Source: Novosphingobium sp. UBA6272
GTDB lineage: Bacteria; Pseudomonadota; Alphaproteobacteria; Sphingomonadales; Sphingomonadaceae
Assembly: GCF_002440635.1 (NCBI RefSeq)
Contig: NZ_DJUW01000004.1
Span: 563-64,562, forward strand
DNA: 64,000 nt
Direction of reading: 5' to 3'
Both the position numbers and the translations under genes were made by a program. Under the pieces are notes generated by a model. It saw only the letters and a list, made by a program, of their open reading frames with translations. It had not been told where the DNA came from and searched no databases. Position 1 is the first letter of the stretch. The number at the start of each line of letters is the position of its first letter. This document shows positions 1 through 8,633 of the stretch, piece after piece.

Positions 1-274
1 ATCATCCTCTCAGACCAGCTAAGGATCGTCGCCTTGGTAGGCCTTTACCCCACCAACTAGCTAATCCTACGCGGGCTCATCTTTTGCCGATAAATCTTTG
101 GTCTTGCGACATTATCCGGTATTAGCAGTCATTTCTAACTGTTATTCCGAAGCAAAAGGCAGATTCCCACGTGTTACGCACCCGTGCGCCACTAACCCCG
201 AAGGGTTCGTTCGACTTGCATGTGTTAGGCATGCCGCCAGCGTTCGTTCTGAGCCAGGATCAAACTCTCAAGTT
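1..274 (-). rRNA. rrs: 16S ribosomal RNA, 5' part only
   Basis: Read on the minus strand, this is the first ~270 bases of a 16S rRNA gene. The universal 27F primer site (GAGTTTGATCCTGGCTCAG) is the reverse complement of about 249-267, and the mature 5' end should lie near 274. The rest of the gene runs off the left edge. The V1/V2 region (short V1 loop, CTTCGGGGTTAGTGGCGCAC) has a sphingomonad-like sequence, which is the best taxonomic marker in the window. Confidence 0.96.
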
Positions 275-830
275 TGTGTCCAATCTCACAACAGCACAGG
301 CCGAAGCCTGCCATCTGACGTAAAATTAATTCAGGGGTCAATTACCCTGCACATATCTAAACGTATGGTTACGTTAGGACATATGTAATGGTAACGACTA
401 TTTTAAACTGCCACCCCGAGCCCTGAAGCCCCGGGAGCAGGCGCCGTCGCCCACATGTCCCTTCATCTAAAACCGACAATGTCAAAGAGCCGTCAACCTC
501 GCCGCCGAAGCGACAAAATCAGGCGGACAACCATCGTACCCCGATTTTTATACCGGGGGACTGTTGTCCGTCTATGTTGGCGACCGGGGCGTTTCTGCCG
601 TTTTTGAAGCGGCGTTCCCGTCCGGTGAACGGGCCTCTAAGCCTGACCTTTGATTCGGTCAACGCCTTTTTTGCAATTTTATTTCGCAGCTGCGGAAAGC
701 CGCAGAAATCTGAGGATTTTGAGTTCGATCCTGTGCCTCGGAGGATCGAATCGTTCCCGAATCCAGCAATTTTCCTCCGAATCTCGCCGCGTAAGGCGAT
801 GATTAACGCCCCTTAGCTATACCGCGCGGC
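275..830. other. rRNA leader and upstream intergenic region
   Basis: This 556-base stretch separates the 16S gene from the first protein gene. It is clearly richer in A/T around 320-410 than the rest of the window. That fits an rRNA leader with RNase III processing stems and upstream promoter elements. Open frames here (for example 574-816 on the plus strand) have no ribosome-binding site, no recognisable domain and atypical codon use, so I do not call a gene. Confidence 0.6.
634..662 (-). promoter_or_regulatory. candidate rRNA operon promoter
   Basis: On the minus strand TTGACC (662-657) is followed after exactly 17 bases by TAGAGG (639-634), pointing at the 16S gene. The spacing is ideal for a sigma70-type promoter, and the -35 is one base off the consensus TTGACA. 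A weaker candidate lies nearer the gene (TTGACG at 496-491). No transcript data are available, so this is a motif-based proposal. Confidence 0.4.
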
Positions 831-1862
831 ATGTCAGAGGTCGCCCTCCCCCCCGTGATTCCCGCCGCACCGCGCGTTGCGGTGATTGTTCCTGCCTATG
901 GAGTCGCCCACCTGGTCGGCGAAGCGCTCGATTCGCTGCTCGCCCAATCCATGCCCGACTGGGAGTGCGTGGTGATCGACGATGGCGCGCCCGACGATGT
1001 CGCGGGTGCGGTCGCACCTTATCTGCACGATCCACGGATCCGCTTCCTCGCTACCGACAATCACGGCGTATCCGGAGCGCGCAACACCGCGATCGCGGCG
1101 ACCAGTGCACCGTATATTGCATTGCTTGATGGCGATGACCGGTTCCGGCCGGATTATCTCGCCCGCACCACCGCCCGGCTCGACGCCGATCCCAGCCTGT
1201 GCCTGGTCACCGTGAATGCCCACATCTTCGGAGCGGTCCCGCGCGAACGGCTGTGCTTCGAAGGCAAGCAGGGGGCTGGAGACGGTCTGCATGGCACGCT
1301 GGCGGAAGTGCTCGACCGCAGCTTTGGCGTCTATATCGGCACAACCTTTCGTCGCAGCGAGTTCGAACGGACCAAAGGGTTCGATACCACCTTCACCCAT
1401 TGCGAAGACTTCGACATGTGGGTCCAGTTAATGCAGCTCGGCGGCCTCGCCGGCTATATCGACGAGGTGCTGGGCGAATACCGGGTACGGGTCGATTCGG
1501 CCTCGGCCAGCCGCGAGAAGATGCTGCGCGGCAACCTGAGGGTCTATGACAAGGCGATCGCCACCCTGCCTTCGGACGCGCCCGAACTTGCCCTGGCCCG
1601 GCGCCTCGCCCACGATACCCAGCAGGCGATCGATTTCGAACACGCGATGGACCGGGTGATCGATGGCGATACCGCCGGCGGTCTGGCCGCTCTCCGTGCC
1701 GTCAAGGAGCAGGTCACCGGGCCGGTTTGGACACTCTCCTTCGCGCTTTGGACGCTGTTTCCTTCACTCGCCCGCCCGATGCTGGCCTGGCGTCGCCGCA
1801 AGCACAGTCGCGGCGGATCGGAAAGCGGGCTCAAGGCCGTGCTACAAAGCGCTGTATCATGA
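831..1862 (+). CDS. family 2 glycosyltransferase
   Basis: A 343-residue GT-A-fold glycosyltransferase that would move a sugar from a nucleotide-sugar donor onto a growing surface glycan on the inner face of the membrane. The N-terminus carries the GT2 start (VIVPAYG near residue 18) with the nucleotide-binding VIDDG at 48-52. The metal-binding DxD-like motif LLDGDD lies at 98-103. The C-terminal part (about 230-343) has no motif I recognise. Its stop codon overlaps the ATG of the following flippase (ATGA), so the two are translationally coupled and probably serve the same polysaccharide. Donor and acceptor sugars cannot be read from the sequence. Confidence 0.9.
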   Translation: MSEVALPPVIPAAPRVAVIVPAYGVAHLVGEALDSLLAQSMPDWECVVIDDGAPDDVAGAVAPYLHDPRIRFLATDNHGVSGARNTAIAATSAPYIALLDGDDRFRPDYLARTTARLDADPSLCLVTVNAHIFGAVPRERLCFEGKQGAGDGLHGTLAEVLDRSFGVYIGTTFRRSEFERTKGFDTTFTHCEDFDMWVQLMQLGGLAGYIDEVLGEYRVRVDSASASREKMLRGNLRVYDKAIATLPSDAPELALARRLAHDTQQAIDFEHAMDRVIDGDTAGGLAALRAVKEQVTGPVWTLSFALWTLFPSLARPMLAWRRRKHSRGGSESGLKAVLQSAVS

Positions 1863-3325
1863 CCACCGCCAGCGAGGCGCCTGCAGAAGGCGGCGCGCTG
1901 CGCAGCCAGGTTCGCAGCGCGGTGATCTGGCGTTCGGGCACGCAAATCTTCAGCCAGCTGGTCGCCTGGGTCTCAACCTTCCTGGTGATGCGGCTGCTGC
2001 CGCTGTCCGATTACGGCCTGTTCGCGATGACTTCGACCATGCTGGTCCTGCTCAGCCTGTTCAACGGTTCGGGCTTTTCCAGCGCGGCAATTCAGGATCG
2101 CGATTTCAACCGGCAGAATCTGCGCCAGTTGTTCGGCCTGCTGATCGCGATCAATGGCACACTGGCTCTGGCGCAGGTGCTGCTGGCTCCACTGGTCGCG
2201 AGTTATTTCGCCGAGCCGCGCGTGGCCGACCTACTGCGGGTCCAGGCACTGATCTATCTGACCAACCCGTTCCTCGGGGTCGGCTATGCAGTGCTGGCGC
2301 GCGAGATGGATTTCCGCCGGCAGGCCCAGGTCAATATGGGATCGGCGCTGCTGGGCGCGGTCGTAGCACTGATCGGAGCCTTTTCCGGCTGGGGGGTGTG
2401 GACGCTGGTTGCCGCGCCGCTGGCCACCTTTGTCAGCCGCGCGATCGGGATGATGGTCGCCGCAAAGGCCTGGATATTGCCGAGCTTCGACTTTCGCGGT
2501 GCGCGGGCGCTGGCCGACTATGGCGGGATCGTGATGGGCGGGCAGATCTTCTGGTTCCTGCAGACCCAGGCCGACATCGTCATCGCCGGCCGCCTGCTCG
2601 GCAAGGACGATCTGGGACTTTATACGATCAGCCTGTTCCTGGCCCACATCTTCGTGACCAAGGTGGTGCCGCCGCTCAACGAAGTGGCATTCAGCGCCTA
2701 TGCGCGGATCCAGCACGACCTGCGCGAGGTTTCCGCCGGCTTCCTCAAGTCGGTCCGCACGATCATGTTGCTGGCGATGCCGTTCTGCCTTGGCATGGCC
2801 GCCACAGCCGAGCCGCTGGTGCGGACGATGCTGGGCGACGACAAGGCTGCCACCGCTCCGGTGGTCGCCCTGCTTGCGCTGGCCATGCCGTTCATGACGC
2901 TGCACGTCCTGTTCGCGCCGGCAACCAACGCCTGCGGCCGTCCGGGCATCGCCACCCGCACATCGATCCTCGGTGCGCTGCTGATGCCGCCGGCCTTTTA
3001 CGTCGGCGTGCGCTATGGCGTAGTCGGGCTGGCTGTGGCCTGGGCGCTGACCTACCCTGTACTGACTGTGGTCTCGGCGATGCTGTCGCTGCCGGTGATC
3101 GGGGTCAGGCCGCGCGAATTGATCGCTGCGCTGCAGGCGCCGGTGCTGGCCGGGATCGCCATGGCTGCCAGCGTCGTCCTGCTGGATCGGGCACTGCCCG
3201 TAATGCCGCATCCGGCCAGGCTGGCGCTGTTGGTCAGCGTTGGCGGCGCGATCTACGGCGGCTGGCTACTGACCTTCGCCCGCGAACGGATCGACGAGAT
3301 GCTGAAACTGGTGCTGAAGCGCTAG
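1859..3325 (+). CDS. oligosaccharide flippase / polysaccharide exporter (MOP family)
   Basis: A 488-residue, very hydrophobic protein with about 12-14 predicted membrane spans, of the Wzx/PST type in the MOP exporter superfamily. Such proteins flip lipid-linked oligosaccharides to the periplasmic face. The start is set at the ATG overlapping the stop of the upstream glycosyltransferase; an upstream in-frame start at 1727 would add 44 residues of shadow sequence lying inside that gene. The N-terminus (SQVRSAVIWRSGTQ) is the amphipathic entry typical of this family. The stop overlaps, tail to tail, the end of the minus-strand gene that follows. Membership of the MOP superfamily is clear; the substrate is not. 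Confidence 0.88.
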   Translation: MTTASEAPAEGGALRSQVRSAVIWRSGTQIFSQLVAWVSTFLVMRLLPLSDYGLFAMTSTMLVLLSLFNGSGFSSAAIQDRDFNRQNLRQLFGLLIAINGTLALAQVLLAPLVASYFAEPRVADLLRVQALIYLTNPFLGVGYAVLAREMDFRRQAQVNMGSALLGAVVALIGAFSGWGVWTLVAAPLATFVSRAIGMMVAAKAWILPSFDFRGARALADYGGIVMGGQIFWFLQTQADIVIAGRLLGKDDLGLYTISLFLAHIFVTKVVPPLNEVAFSAYARIQHDLREVSAGFLKSVRTIMLLAMPFCLGMAATAEPLVRTMLGDDKAATAPVVALLALAMPFMTLHVLFAPATNACGRPGIATRTSILGALLMPPAFYVGVRYGVVGLAVAWALTYPVLTVVSAMLSLPVIGVRPRELIAALQAPVLAGIAMAASVVLLDRALPVMPHPARLALLVSVGGAIYGGWLLTFARERIDEMLKLVLKR

Positions 3326-4254
3326 GCCGCAGCGCGGATCGCACCGAGCCCGGCCATCGCCTGCCGCGAAGCCCGGGCATAGGCCCCGCGATGATAGCGA
3401 TAAGTCCCGACGAAGTGGACCAGCGCCGCATCATCGCCATAGGGCTCGTTCCAGAAGTTGAGATAGCGATCATAGGGCAGCAACACCGGCTCGCCCTCGT
3501 TGGCGACGATAACATTGCTCATAACCTGTTCGCTACCCCATTCCGACCAGACCTGCTTGCCGAGCAGCGCAATTGCCTCGCGGCTGAAGGCATCGGCAAT
3601 CTCGCGGCCCATCCCGCCCGGAGCAAAGCCGGCAAAGCCTGCGCAACCCCGGACATAGTGCGAAAGCTGCGGCTGCCGCCTGGCGACTTCGGCCAGCAAC
3701 GCCTCGATTTTGGGCTGTACATGGGCATCAGCCGGAACCGACGAAAGGTGAGCGGCGATCGCCTCGACTGGAACTAGTTCCGCGTCGATTCCGCCCAACA
3801 GCGTGAAACCGCGTCCCGCATCGATCGCGGCGAGCACTTCGGGCACCGGGCCAAGTGTAACCGTGTCCGAATCGAGCTGGATCACGTAATTGTCGCGGCG
3901 CAGCGCCAGGAGCGTCAGCAGGCGTTCCCAGCACCCGCCGCGCGGGCAATCGCCCAGTTCGACATCGCCGATCGCCAAGATCTCTGGCCGGTCGAGATGG
4001 GCGGCCAGGACGGCGCGGTCCTCAACGGTCAGCGTGCCATCATCGAGGATCACAAAACGCCCCTTGCCCAGCTGGGCGTGCAGGCTTTTCGCCGCGATCA
4101 GGTAAGGCAGCACGACCCGCGTGCCGATCATCGAGAACAGCACCACGCCATCGTCGGCCGCGCGAACGGGCGACGTCGCCAGAATGGCCCGCGCGTCGCG
4201 GTTGAATTGCAGCTCGCGCAGCTTGCGCAGCGCCCGGTCAGCCAGATCGATCAT
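3322..4254 (-). CDS. glycosyltransferase-like protein with DxD motif
   Basis: A 310-residue soluble protein. I see a GT-A-like layout: a first beta-strand region (VVLFSMIGTRVVLPYLIAAKS near 37-57), a central strand ending in IQLDSD at 126-130 that looks like the metal-binding DxD of GT-A enzymes, and a late FWNEPYGDD segment. Similar proteins are usually annotated as hypothetical or as glycosyltransferases. The start at 4254 is preferred because the 45 residues upstream are rich in R, C and W, as expected for non-coding sequence. It lies convergent to the GT2/flippase pair, so a role in the same surface glycan is likely but unproven. Confidence 0.7.
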   Translation of the reverse strand: MIDLADRALRKLRELQFNRDARAILATSPVRAADDGVVLFSMIGTRVVLPYLIAAKSLHAQLGKGRFVILDDGTLTVEDRAVLAAHLDRPEILAIGDVELGDCPRGGCWERLLTLLALRRDNYVIQLDSDTVTLGPVPEVLAAIDAGRGFTLLGGIDAELVPVEAIAAHLSSVPADAHVQPKIEALLAEVARRQPQLSHYVRGCAGFAGFAPGGMGREIADAFSREAIALLGKQVWSEWGSEQVMSNVIVANEGEPVLLPYDRYLNFWNEPYGDDAALVHFVGTYRYHRGAYARASRQAMAGLGAIRAAA

Positions 4255-4374
4255 GCCATGGCCATAGCAGCAGCCCCTTAAGCTTTGGCAAATGCGCCAA
4301 CCGCTTCGACCGGCGACATGGCGCAGTGTAGAGCAGCGTGGTATCCTGCCGTCATAAGAGAGAGGAGAACCGCC

Positions 4375-5325
4375 ATGTCGGTTAGCCAATTCATTGCCCC
4401 ATTCGTCTCACTGGTGCTGGCCATGCCGGTGATGGTCGGACAGAACGGCGCCCAGCAAGCCAGCGAAGTCGATGTTATCCAGACCCAGGATGACCGGCAC
4501 GAGCGCCTGACCGTTCCGGTCCGGATCGGAACCCACGGGCCGTTCCAGTTCATGATCGATACCGGATCGCAGAACACCGTGGTCTCGACCGGGGTGGCCA
4601 CCACGCTGGGTATTCCGATCGGGGCCAAGGCCAAGCTTACCGGGGTGGCCGGAAGCGAAATGGTCGATACGGTCGAAATCGACGAGATTGGCCTCGGCAA
4701 GCGCTCTTATTACAGCGTGCTCGCCCCGCTGCTCGAGCGGGCCGACATTGGCGCGGACGGGATCGTCGGGCTCGACAGCCTGCAGGGGCAGCGGGTCCAG
4801 ATCGATTTCAAGCGCGGACTGATGGCGGTGGCCGATGCCCGCAGCCTGGGCGGAAACCGCGGTTACGAGATCGTGGTGACCGCTCGGCGCCGTTCGGGCC
4901 AGCTGATCATGGCCGATGCCGTGATCGACGGGATCAAGGTTCAGGTGGTGATCGATACCGGGTCGGACACCTCGATCGGCAACCGGGCATTGCAGTACAA
5001 GCTGTCCAAACGCGGGCTCAACGGCCAGGTCGAGCTCCGCTCGGTCACCGGGCAGACCATTATTGCTGACATCGGGCTCGGCCGGAACCTCAAGATCGAT
5101 CAGGTCAACTTCGGCAACGTGATGATCGCTTACGCCGATTCGCCGCATTTCAAGGCCCTCGGCCTGGCTGACAAGCCGGCCTTGTTCCTGGGTATGCGCG
5201 ACCTGCGCCAGCTGGACCGCGTCGCAATCGATTTCGCCACCCGCAAGATCTATTTCGACGTGCCGGACAGTTCGATGGATTATACCGGACGCTTTTCGGA
5301 CCACGTGAACTCGCGGCTGAACTGA
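4375..5325 (+). CDS. retropepsin-like aspartic protease, two catalytic copies
   Basis: A 316-residue exported or membrane-anchored protein: residues 1-25 form a hydrophobic signal-like segment. Two aspartyl-protease motifs are visible, IDTGSQ at 61-66 and IDTGSD at 193-198, each followed by a retropepsin-like beta-rich half. The active sites could therefore pair within one chain, as in pepsins, whereas retroviral proteases need a dimer. A strong Shine-Dalgarno (AGAGAGGAGAA) precedes the ATG at 4375. A hairpin terminator follows. The family is widespread in alphaproteobacteria as a periplasmic protease of unknown substrate. Confidence 0.85.
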   Translation: MSVSQFIAPFVSLVLAMPVMVGQNGAQQASEVDVIQTQDDRHERLTVPVRIGTHGPFQFMIDTGSQNTVVSTGVATTLGIPIGAKAKLTGVAGSEMVDTVEIDEIGLGKRSYYSVLAPLLERADIGADGIVGLDSLQGQRVQIDFKRGLMAVADARSLGGNRGYEIVVTARRRSGQLIMADAVIDGIKVQVVIDTGSDTSIGNRALQYKLSKRGLNGQVELRSVTGQTIIADIGLGRNLKIDQVNFGNVMIAYADSPHFKALGLADKPALFLGMRDLRQLDRVAIDFATRKIYFDVPDSSMDYTGRFSDHVNSRLN

Positions 5326-5330
5326 TCTTT

Positions 5331-5347
5331 GGCCGCGGCGCGCGGCC
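5331..5347 (+). terminator. hairpin terminator after the aspartic protease
   Basis: A perfect 7-bp stem, GGCCGCG / CGCGGCC with a 3-base loop, starts a few bases after the protease stop. It is followed by a pyrimidine run (CCTTCCCTTT). The T run is imperfect, so termination may be partial. Confidence 0.4.
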
Positions 5348-5374
5348 CCTTCCCTTTCGCGGGCTTGCCCCTAC

Positions 5375-7204
5375 ATGGGGGCGATGCCCCCCGACGCCCC
5401 ATCCTCCGATAGCGCCGCCCGCCATGACGGCTGGGGCAGCCTGCGCCGGTTCCTGCCCTATCTGTGGCCCAAGGATCGCCCGGCCCTGAAGCGCAAGATC
5501 GTGCTGGCCGTGCTGCTGGTACTGCTCAGCAAGGCGATCACGCTGGCCCTGCCCTATGCCTACAAGCGTGCGGTCGATGCGATGGGCACCAGTGGCAGCG
5601 CGGCGTTCCAGATCGCCTTCGCCTTCGTCCTGGCCTATGCGCTGGGGCGATTCACCGGGGTTCTGTTCGACAACCTGCGCAACATCGTATTCGAGCGGGT
5701 CGGCCAGGAGGCGACCCGGCAGCTGGCAGTCGATACCTTCAACCGCCTGCACCAGCTGTCGCTGCGTTTCCACCTCGCCCGCCGCACCGGCGAGGTAACC
5801 AAGACGATCGACCGCGGGACCAAGAGCATCGACGTGATGCTCTATTTCATGCTGTTCAACATCGCCCCGACCGTGATCGAGCTGACTGCGGTGGCGGTGA
5901 TCTTCTACTTCAGCTTCGGCTGGGGGCTGGTCGCGGCAACGGCGCTGGCGGTGGTCGCCTATGGCGCGGTGACCCGCTGGATCACCGACTGGCGCAACGC
6001 CCTGCGCGAACAGATGAACCGGCTCGACGGGCAGGCGCTGGCCCGTTCGGTCGATTCGCTGCTCAACTACGAGACGGTGAAGTACTTCAACGCCGAAGTC
6101 CGCGAGGCGCAGCGCTATGAGGAATCGGCGCAGGCCTTTGCCAATGCGGCGGTCAAAAGCGAGAACAGCCTGGGCCTGCTCAACATAGCCCAGGCGCTGA
6201 TCACCAACCTGCTGATGGCCGGGGCCATGGCCTACACCGTGTGGGAGTGGTCCAAAGGCCGCCACAGCGTGGGCGATCTGGTCTTCGTCCAGACCTATCT
6301 GACCCAGCTGTTCCGCCCGCTCGACCTGCTCGGCATGGTCTATCGCACGATCCGCCAGGGGCTGATCGACATGGCCCAGATGTTCGACCTGATCGACACG
6401 CCGGTCGAAGTGGCTGACGCGCCCGGTGCCCCGGCGCTGGTGGTCAGCCGCCCGACCCTGACCTTCGACAACGTGGTGTTCGGCTATGAACCCGACCGCA
6501 CGATCCTGAAGGGATTGAGCTTCGAAGTGCCGGCCGGGCATCAGGTGGCTGTGGTCGGCCCATCGGGTGCTGGCAAGAGCACGATCGCGCGGCTGGTGTT
6601 CCGCTTCTACGATCCCTGGTCGGGCCGGATCCTGATCGACGGGCAGGATATCAAGGACGTTACGCAGGAATCGCTGCGCAAGGTGTTGGGCATCGTCCCG
6701 CAGGATTCGGTGCTGTTCAACGACACGATCGGCTACAACATTGCCTATGGCCGTGACGGTGCCGGCCTGCCCGAGGTTGAGGCGGCGGCGCGCGGCGCGG
6801 CGCTGATGGACCTGATCGGGCGGCTGCCGCAGGGTTTCGACACTGAAGTGGGCGAGCGCGGGCTCAAGCTCTCGGGCGGGGAGAAGCAGCGGGTGGCGAT
6901 CGCCCGCACCCTGGTCAAGAACCCGCCGATCCTGCTGCTCGACGAGGCGACCTCGGCGCTCGACACCCGGACCGAGCAGGACATCCTGGCGACGCTGCAC
7001 TCGGTCGCCGAAGGCCGCACCTCGCTGACCATCGCTCACCGGCTTTCGACGATTGCCGATGCCGATACGATTCTGGTGCTGAACGACGGCCTGCTGGCCG
7101 AACAGGGCACCCATGGCGAACTGCTGCGCCGCGGCGGACTCTATGCCGAAATGTGGGCGCGCCAGGCCGAAGCGATCGAGGAACTGGGCGAAGCGGCGGA
7201 GTAA
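5375..7204 (+). CDS. Atm1-type ABC exporter (fused membrane and ATPase domains)
   Basis: A 609-residue half-transporter with an N-terminal six-helix exporter domain (about 35-340) and a C-terminal ATPase domain (about 360-590). Walker A (GPSGAGKST) lies near residue 394, the signature LSGGEKQR near 500 and Walker B with LLLDEATSALD near 525. The pattern FNRLHQLSLRFHLARRTGEV in the membrane domain is typical of the Atm1/HMT1 branch, which exports glutathione-linked metal or sulfur species and works as a homodimer. ATG codons at 5375 and 5384 are both possible starts. The next gene follows after 9-45 bases. Assignment to the Atm1 branch is by motif recognition. Confidence 0.92.
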   Translation: MGAMPPDAPSSDSAARHDGWGSLRRFLPYLWPKDRPALKRKIVLAVLLVLLSKAITLALPYAYKRAVDAMGTSGSAAFQIAFAFVLAYALGRFTGVLFDNLRNIVFERVGQEATRQLAVDTFNRLHQLSLRFHLARRTGEVTKTIDRGTKSIDVMLYFMLFNIAPTVIELTAVAVIFYFSFGWGLVAATALAVVAYGAVTRWITDWRNALREQMNRLDGQALARSVDSLLNYETVKYFNAEVREAQRYEESAQAFANAAVKSENSLGLLNIAQALITNLLMAGAMAYTVWEWSKGRHSVGDLVFVQTYLTQLFRPLDLLGMVYRTIRQGLIDMAQMFDLIDTPVEVADAPGAPALVVSRPTLTFDNVVFGYEPDRTILKGLSFEVPAGHQVAVVGPSGAGKSTIARLVFRFYDPWSGRILIDGQDIKDVTQESLRKVLGIVPQDSVLFNDTIGYNIAYGRDGAGLPEVEAAARGAALMDLIGRLPQGFDTEVGERGLKLSGGEKQRVAIARTLVKNPPILLLDEATSALDTRTEQDILATLHSVAEGRTSLTIAHRLSTIADADTILVLNDGLLAEQGTHGELLRRGGLYAEMWARQAEAIEELGEAAE

Positions 7205-7249
7205 CCGCACTGGTTGACCCCGACAGGGGACAAACCTACGCTACATTTC

Positions 7250-7804
7250 ATGGACTTGCTCGGCCCCGATTTCGCCAAGGCGCGCTATTGGACCGAATTC
7301 GACGAACAGGGCGAGCGGCTGGTCATGCCGATCCGGCGCAGCTGGAAAGTGGTCGGCGGCACCCTGGCCGGGTTCGGCTTCATGATCGTTAAGATGCACG
7401 CCCTGTTCGAACACGAACCTGGCTGGTTTGAATACACCGCCTTTGCCGGGCTGATCGGCGGCGCGCTCTATCTTGTGCTGATCATCCTCACCAGCCTGCT
7501 GACCCGCGAGACAATCCAGATCCGCAATGGCGAACTGGTCCATGGCTGGCGCCTGTTCGGCCTCAAGCGGGAAAAGCGTTATCGGCTGGCCGAAGTGTTC
7601 GATCTTGGCATCAGCAACGATGAACAGGCCGCGAGTCTCGAAAAGCTGGTTTCGCCGCTCAAGGACTTCGGCAAGGCCGGGGTGGTCAGTTTCGATTTCC
7701 GCGGCGAGACCGTGGGTATGGGCGCGGGACTTGACGAGGCGCATGGCCAGCAGGTGATCGAATGGATCGCCCGCCGGGCACCGCGCGGGGTTCTGACCCG
7801 CTAA
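7250..7804 (+). CDS. uncharacterised membrane protein
   Basis: A 184-residue protein with two membrane spans (about residues 35-55 and 65-90), followed by a soluble C-terminal part containing FRGETVGMGAGLDEAHGQQ. I do not recognise a named family. The layout, a short lead, two helices and a PH-like soluble tail, resembles small membrane proteins of unknown role. ATG at 7250 is used; a TTG at 7214 would add 12 residues and lies closer to the upstream exporter gene. It is probably co-transcribed with the exporter, but nothing in the sequence ties the two functionally. Confidence 0.65.
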   Translation: MDLLGPDFAKARYWTEFDEQGERLVMPIRRSWKVVGGTLAGFGFMIVKMHALFEHEPGWFEYTAFAGLIGGALYLVLIILTSLLTRETIQIRNGELVHGWRLFGLKREKRYRLAEVFDLGISNDEQAASLEKLVSPLKDFGKAGVVSFDFRGETVGMGAGLDEAHGQQVIEWIARRAPRGVLTR

Positions 7805-7808
7805 ACGG

Positions 7809-8006
7809 CTACTTCACCACGTCGGCTTCATGCCAGACCACGGCCTGCGCACACTTCATGCAGCCGCCCTCCTCATCCCAGGCGAGCGACGGCGAACCAT
7901 AGAGCCGCCAGCCCTGCTCCAGCGCCTCGGACACCCGCTCGCAAAAGGCGTGGTCGTCCTTACCGGTGAGCAGGCGATAGATCGGACGGTCGTCAGGGGT
8001 TTGCAT
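7809..8006 (-). CDS. DUF1737 small protein
   Basis: A 65-residue protein whose body (YRLLTGKDDHAFCERVSEAL, then GWRLYGSPSL) matches the short DUF1737 domain, a small soluble domain of unknown role. The ATG at 8006 is chosen because the upstream in-frame extension runs into the GC-rich repeat element and encodes arginine/proline-rich shadow sequence. It converges on the membrane-protein gene, with only 4 bases between the two stops. A late GCMKCAQAV segment has a CxxC pair that might bind a metal. Confidence 0.75.
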   Translation of the reverse strand: MQTPDDRPIYRLLTGKDDHAFCERVSEALEQGWRLYGSPSLAWDEEGGCMKCAQAVVWHEADVVK

Positions 8007-8041
8007 CGCGCGACTATAGCAGCAGCAGACTTCGCTGAAAG

Positions 8042-8158
8042 CCCCTCCCCGGCGGGGAGGGGTTGGGGTGGGGGTTCGACGCTGGCGTGGTCCTCCCACC
8101 CCGCTGCGACTAGGCAGCAAGCTGCCAAGTCTCGCTGCCCCTCCCCGGCGGGGAGGGG
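8042..8158. repeat. REP-like GC-rich inverted element, copy 1
   Basis: Two copies of a 21-base palindromic block (CCCCTCCCCGGCGGGGAGGG plus G) lie at 8042-8062 and 8138-8158. Inner T/G- and C-rich stretches (GGTTGGGGTGGG and CCCACCCC) are placed as inverted arms. The whole can fold into a large hairpin. Related elements occur at 9946-10035 and 62701-62801. Confidence 0.8.
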
Positions 8159-8171
8159 ACCATGACTTGAC

Positions 8172-8582
8172 CTAGTCTTCTGGCATGCCCGGATAGCGCT
8201 TGAATGCGGGAAGGTCATGCGCGTCCTTCATCCAGCCGATCCGCTCTGCCACCTGGATCTGCGCATCGGGCGGCAGTGCGTCAGGATCGTCGAGCGTCGC
8301 GATCTGAATGTCGACGATCCCCGGAAGGGTTTCGGCATTGCGGAAATAGAGACCGGTACCGCAGGTCGGGCAGAAGCTGCGCATCGAGGCACCGGATGAG
8401 TTGAACGTCGCAGCCTGGCCTTGCTCAACCGCAAAGTCGCTTTCGGCAAAGGCGGCCCAGCCGACCACCGGCGCGCCCGCACTCTTACGGCAATCCACGC
8501 AGTGGCACAGCGCCCTGTGCTGCGGTTCACCTGTTACGCGATAGCGCACCGCGCCGCACTGGCATCCGCCGGTCAGTTCCAT
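8172..8582 (-). CDS. GFA-family (CENP-V/GFA domain) zinc protein
   Basis: A 136-residue protein with the cysteine pattern of the GFA/CENP-V fold: GGCQCGAVRY near 6-15, CHCVDCRK near 27-34 and FCPTCGTG near 70-77. These bind structural and catalytic zinc. The founding member was described as a glutathione-dependent formaldehyde-activating enzyme, but most members have no proven reaction, so I do not assign one. It is a stand-alone gene between a repeat element and hslU, with a normal ATG and a purine-rich leader. Confidence 0.88.
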   Translation of the reverse strand: MELTGGCQCGAVRYRVTGEPQHRALCHCVDCRKSAGAPVVGWAAFAESDFAVEQGQAATFNSSGASMRSFCPTCGTGLYFRNAETLPGIVDIQIATLDDPDALPPDAQIQVAERIGWMKDAHDLPAFKRYPGMPED

Positions 8583-8633
8583 GGCCTGTCTCCTTCAAGC
8601 TCGCGCAGGAACATTAAAGGAACATTGAAGCCG

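Noticed and set aside
574..816. Open frame of 80 codons upstream of the glycosyltransferase
   Set aside because: No ribosome-binding site, no recognisable domain, composition of a non-coding leader, and it overlaps the predicted rRNA promoter.
1663..3777. 704-codon open frame on the plus strand
   Set aside because: Runs through the flippase gene in another frame and then through the opposite-strand gene; product is rich in Gly, Arg and Ala with no fold.
5150..7210. 686-codon open frame on the minus strand
   Set aside because: It lies opposite the ABC exporter and the end of the aspartic protease; its arginine/glutamine/histidine-rich product is typical antisense shadow of GC-rich coding sequence.
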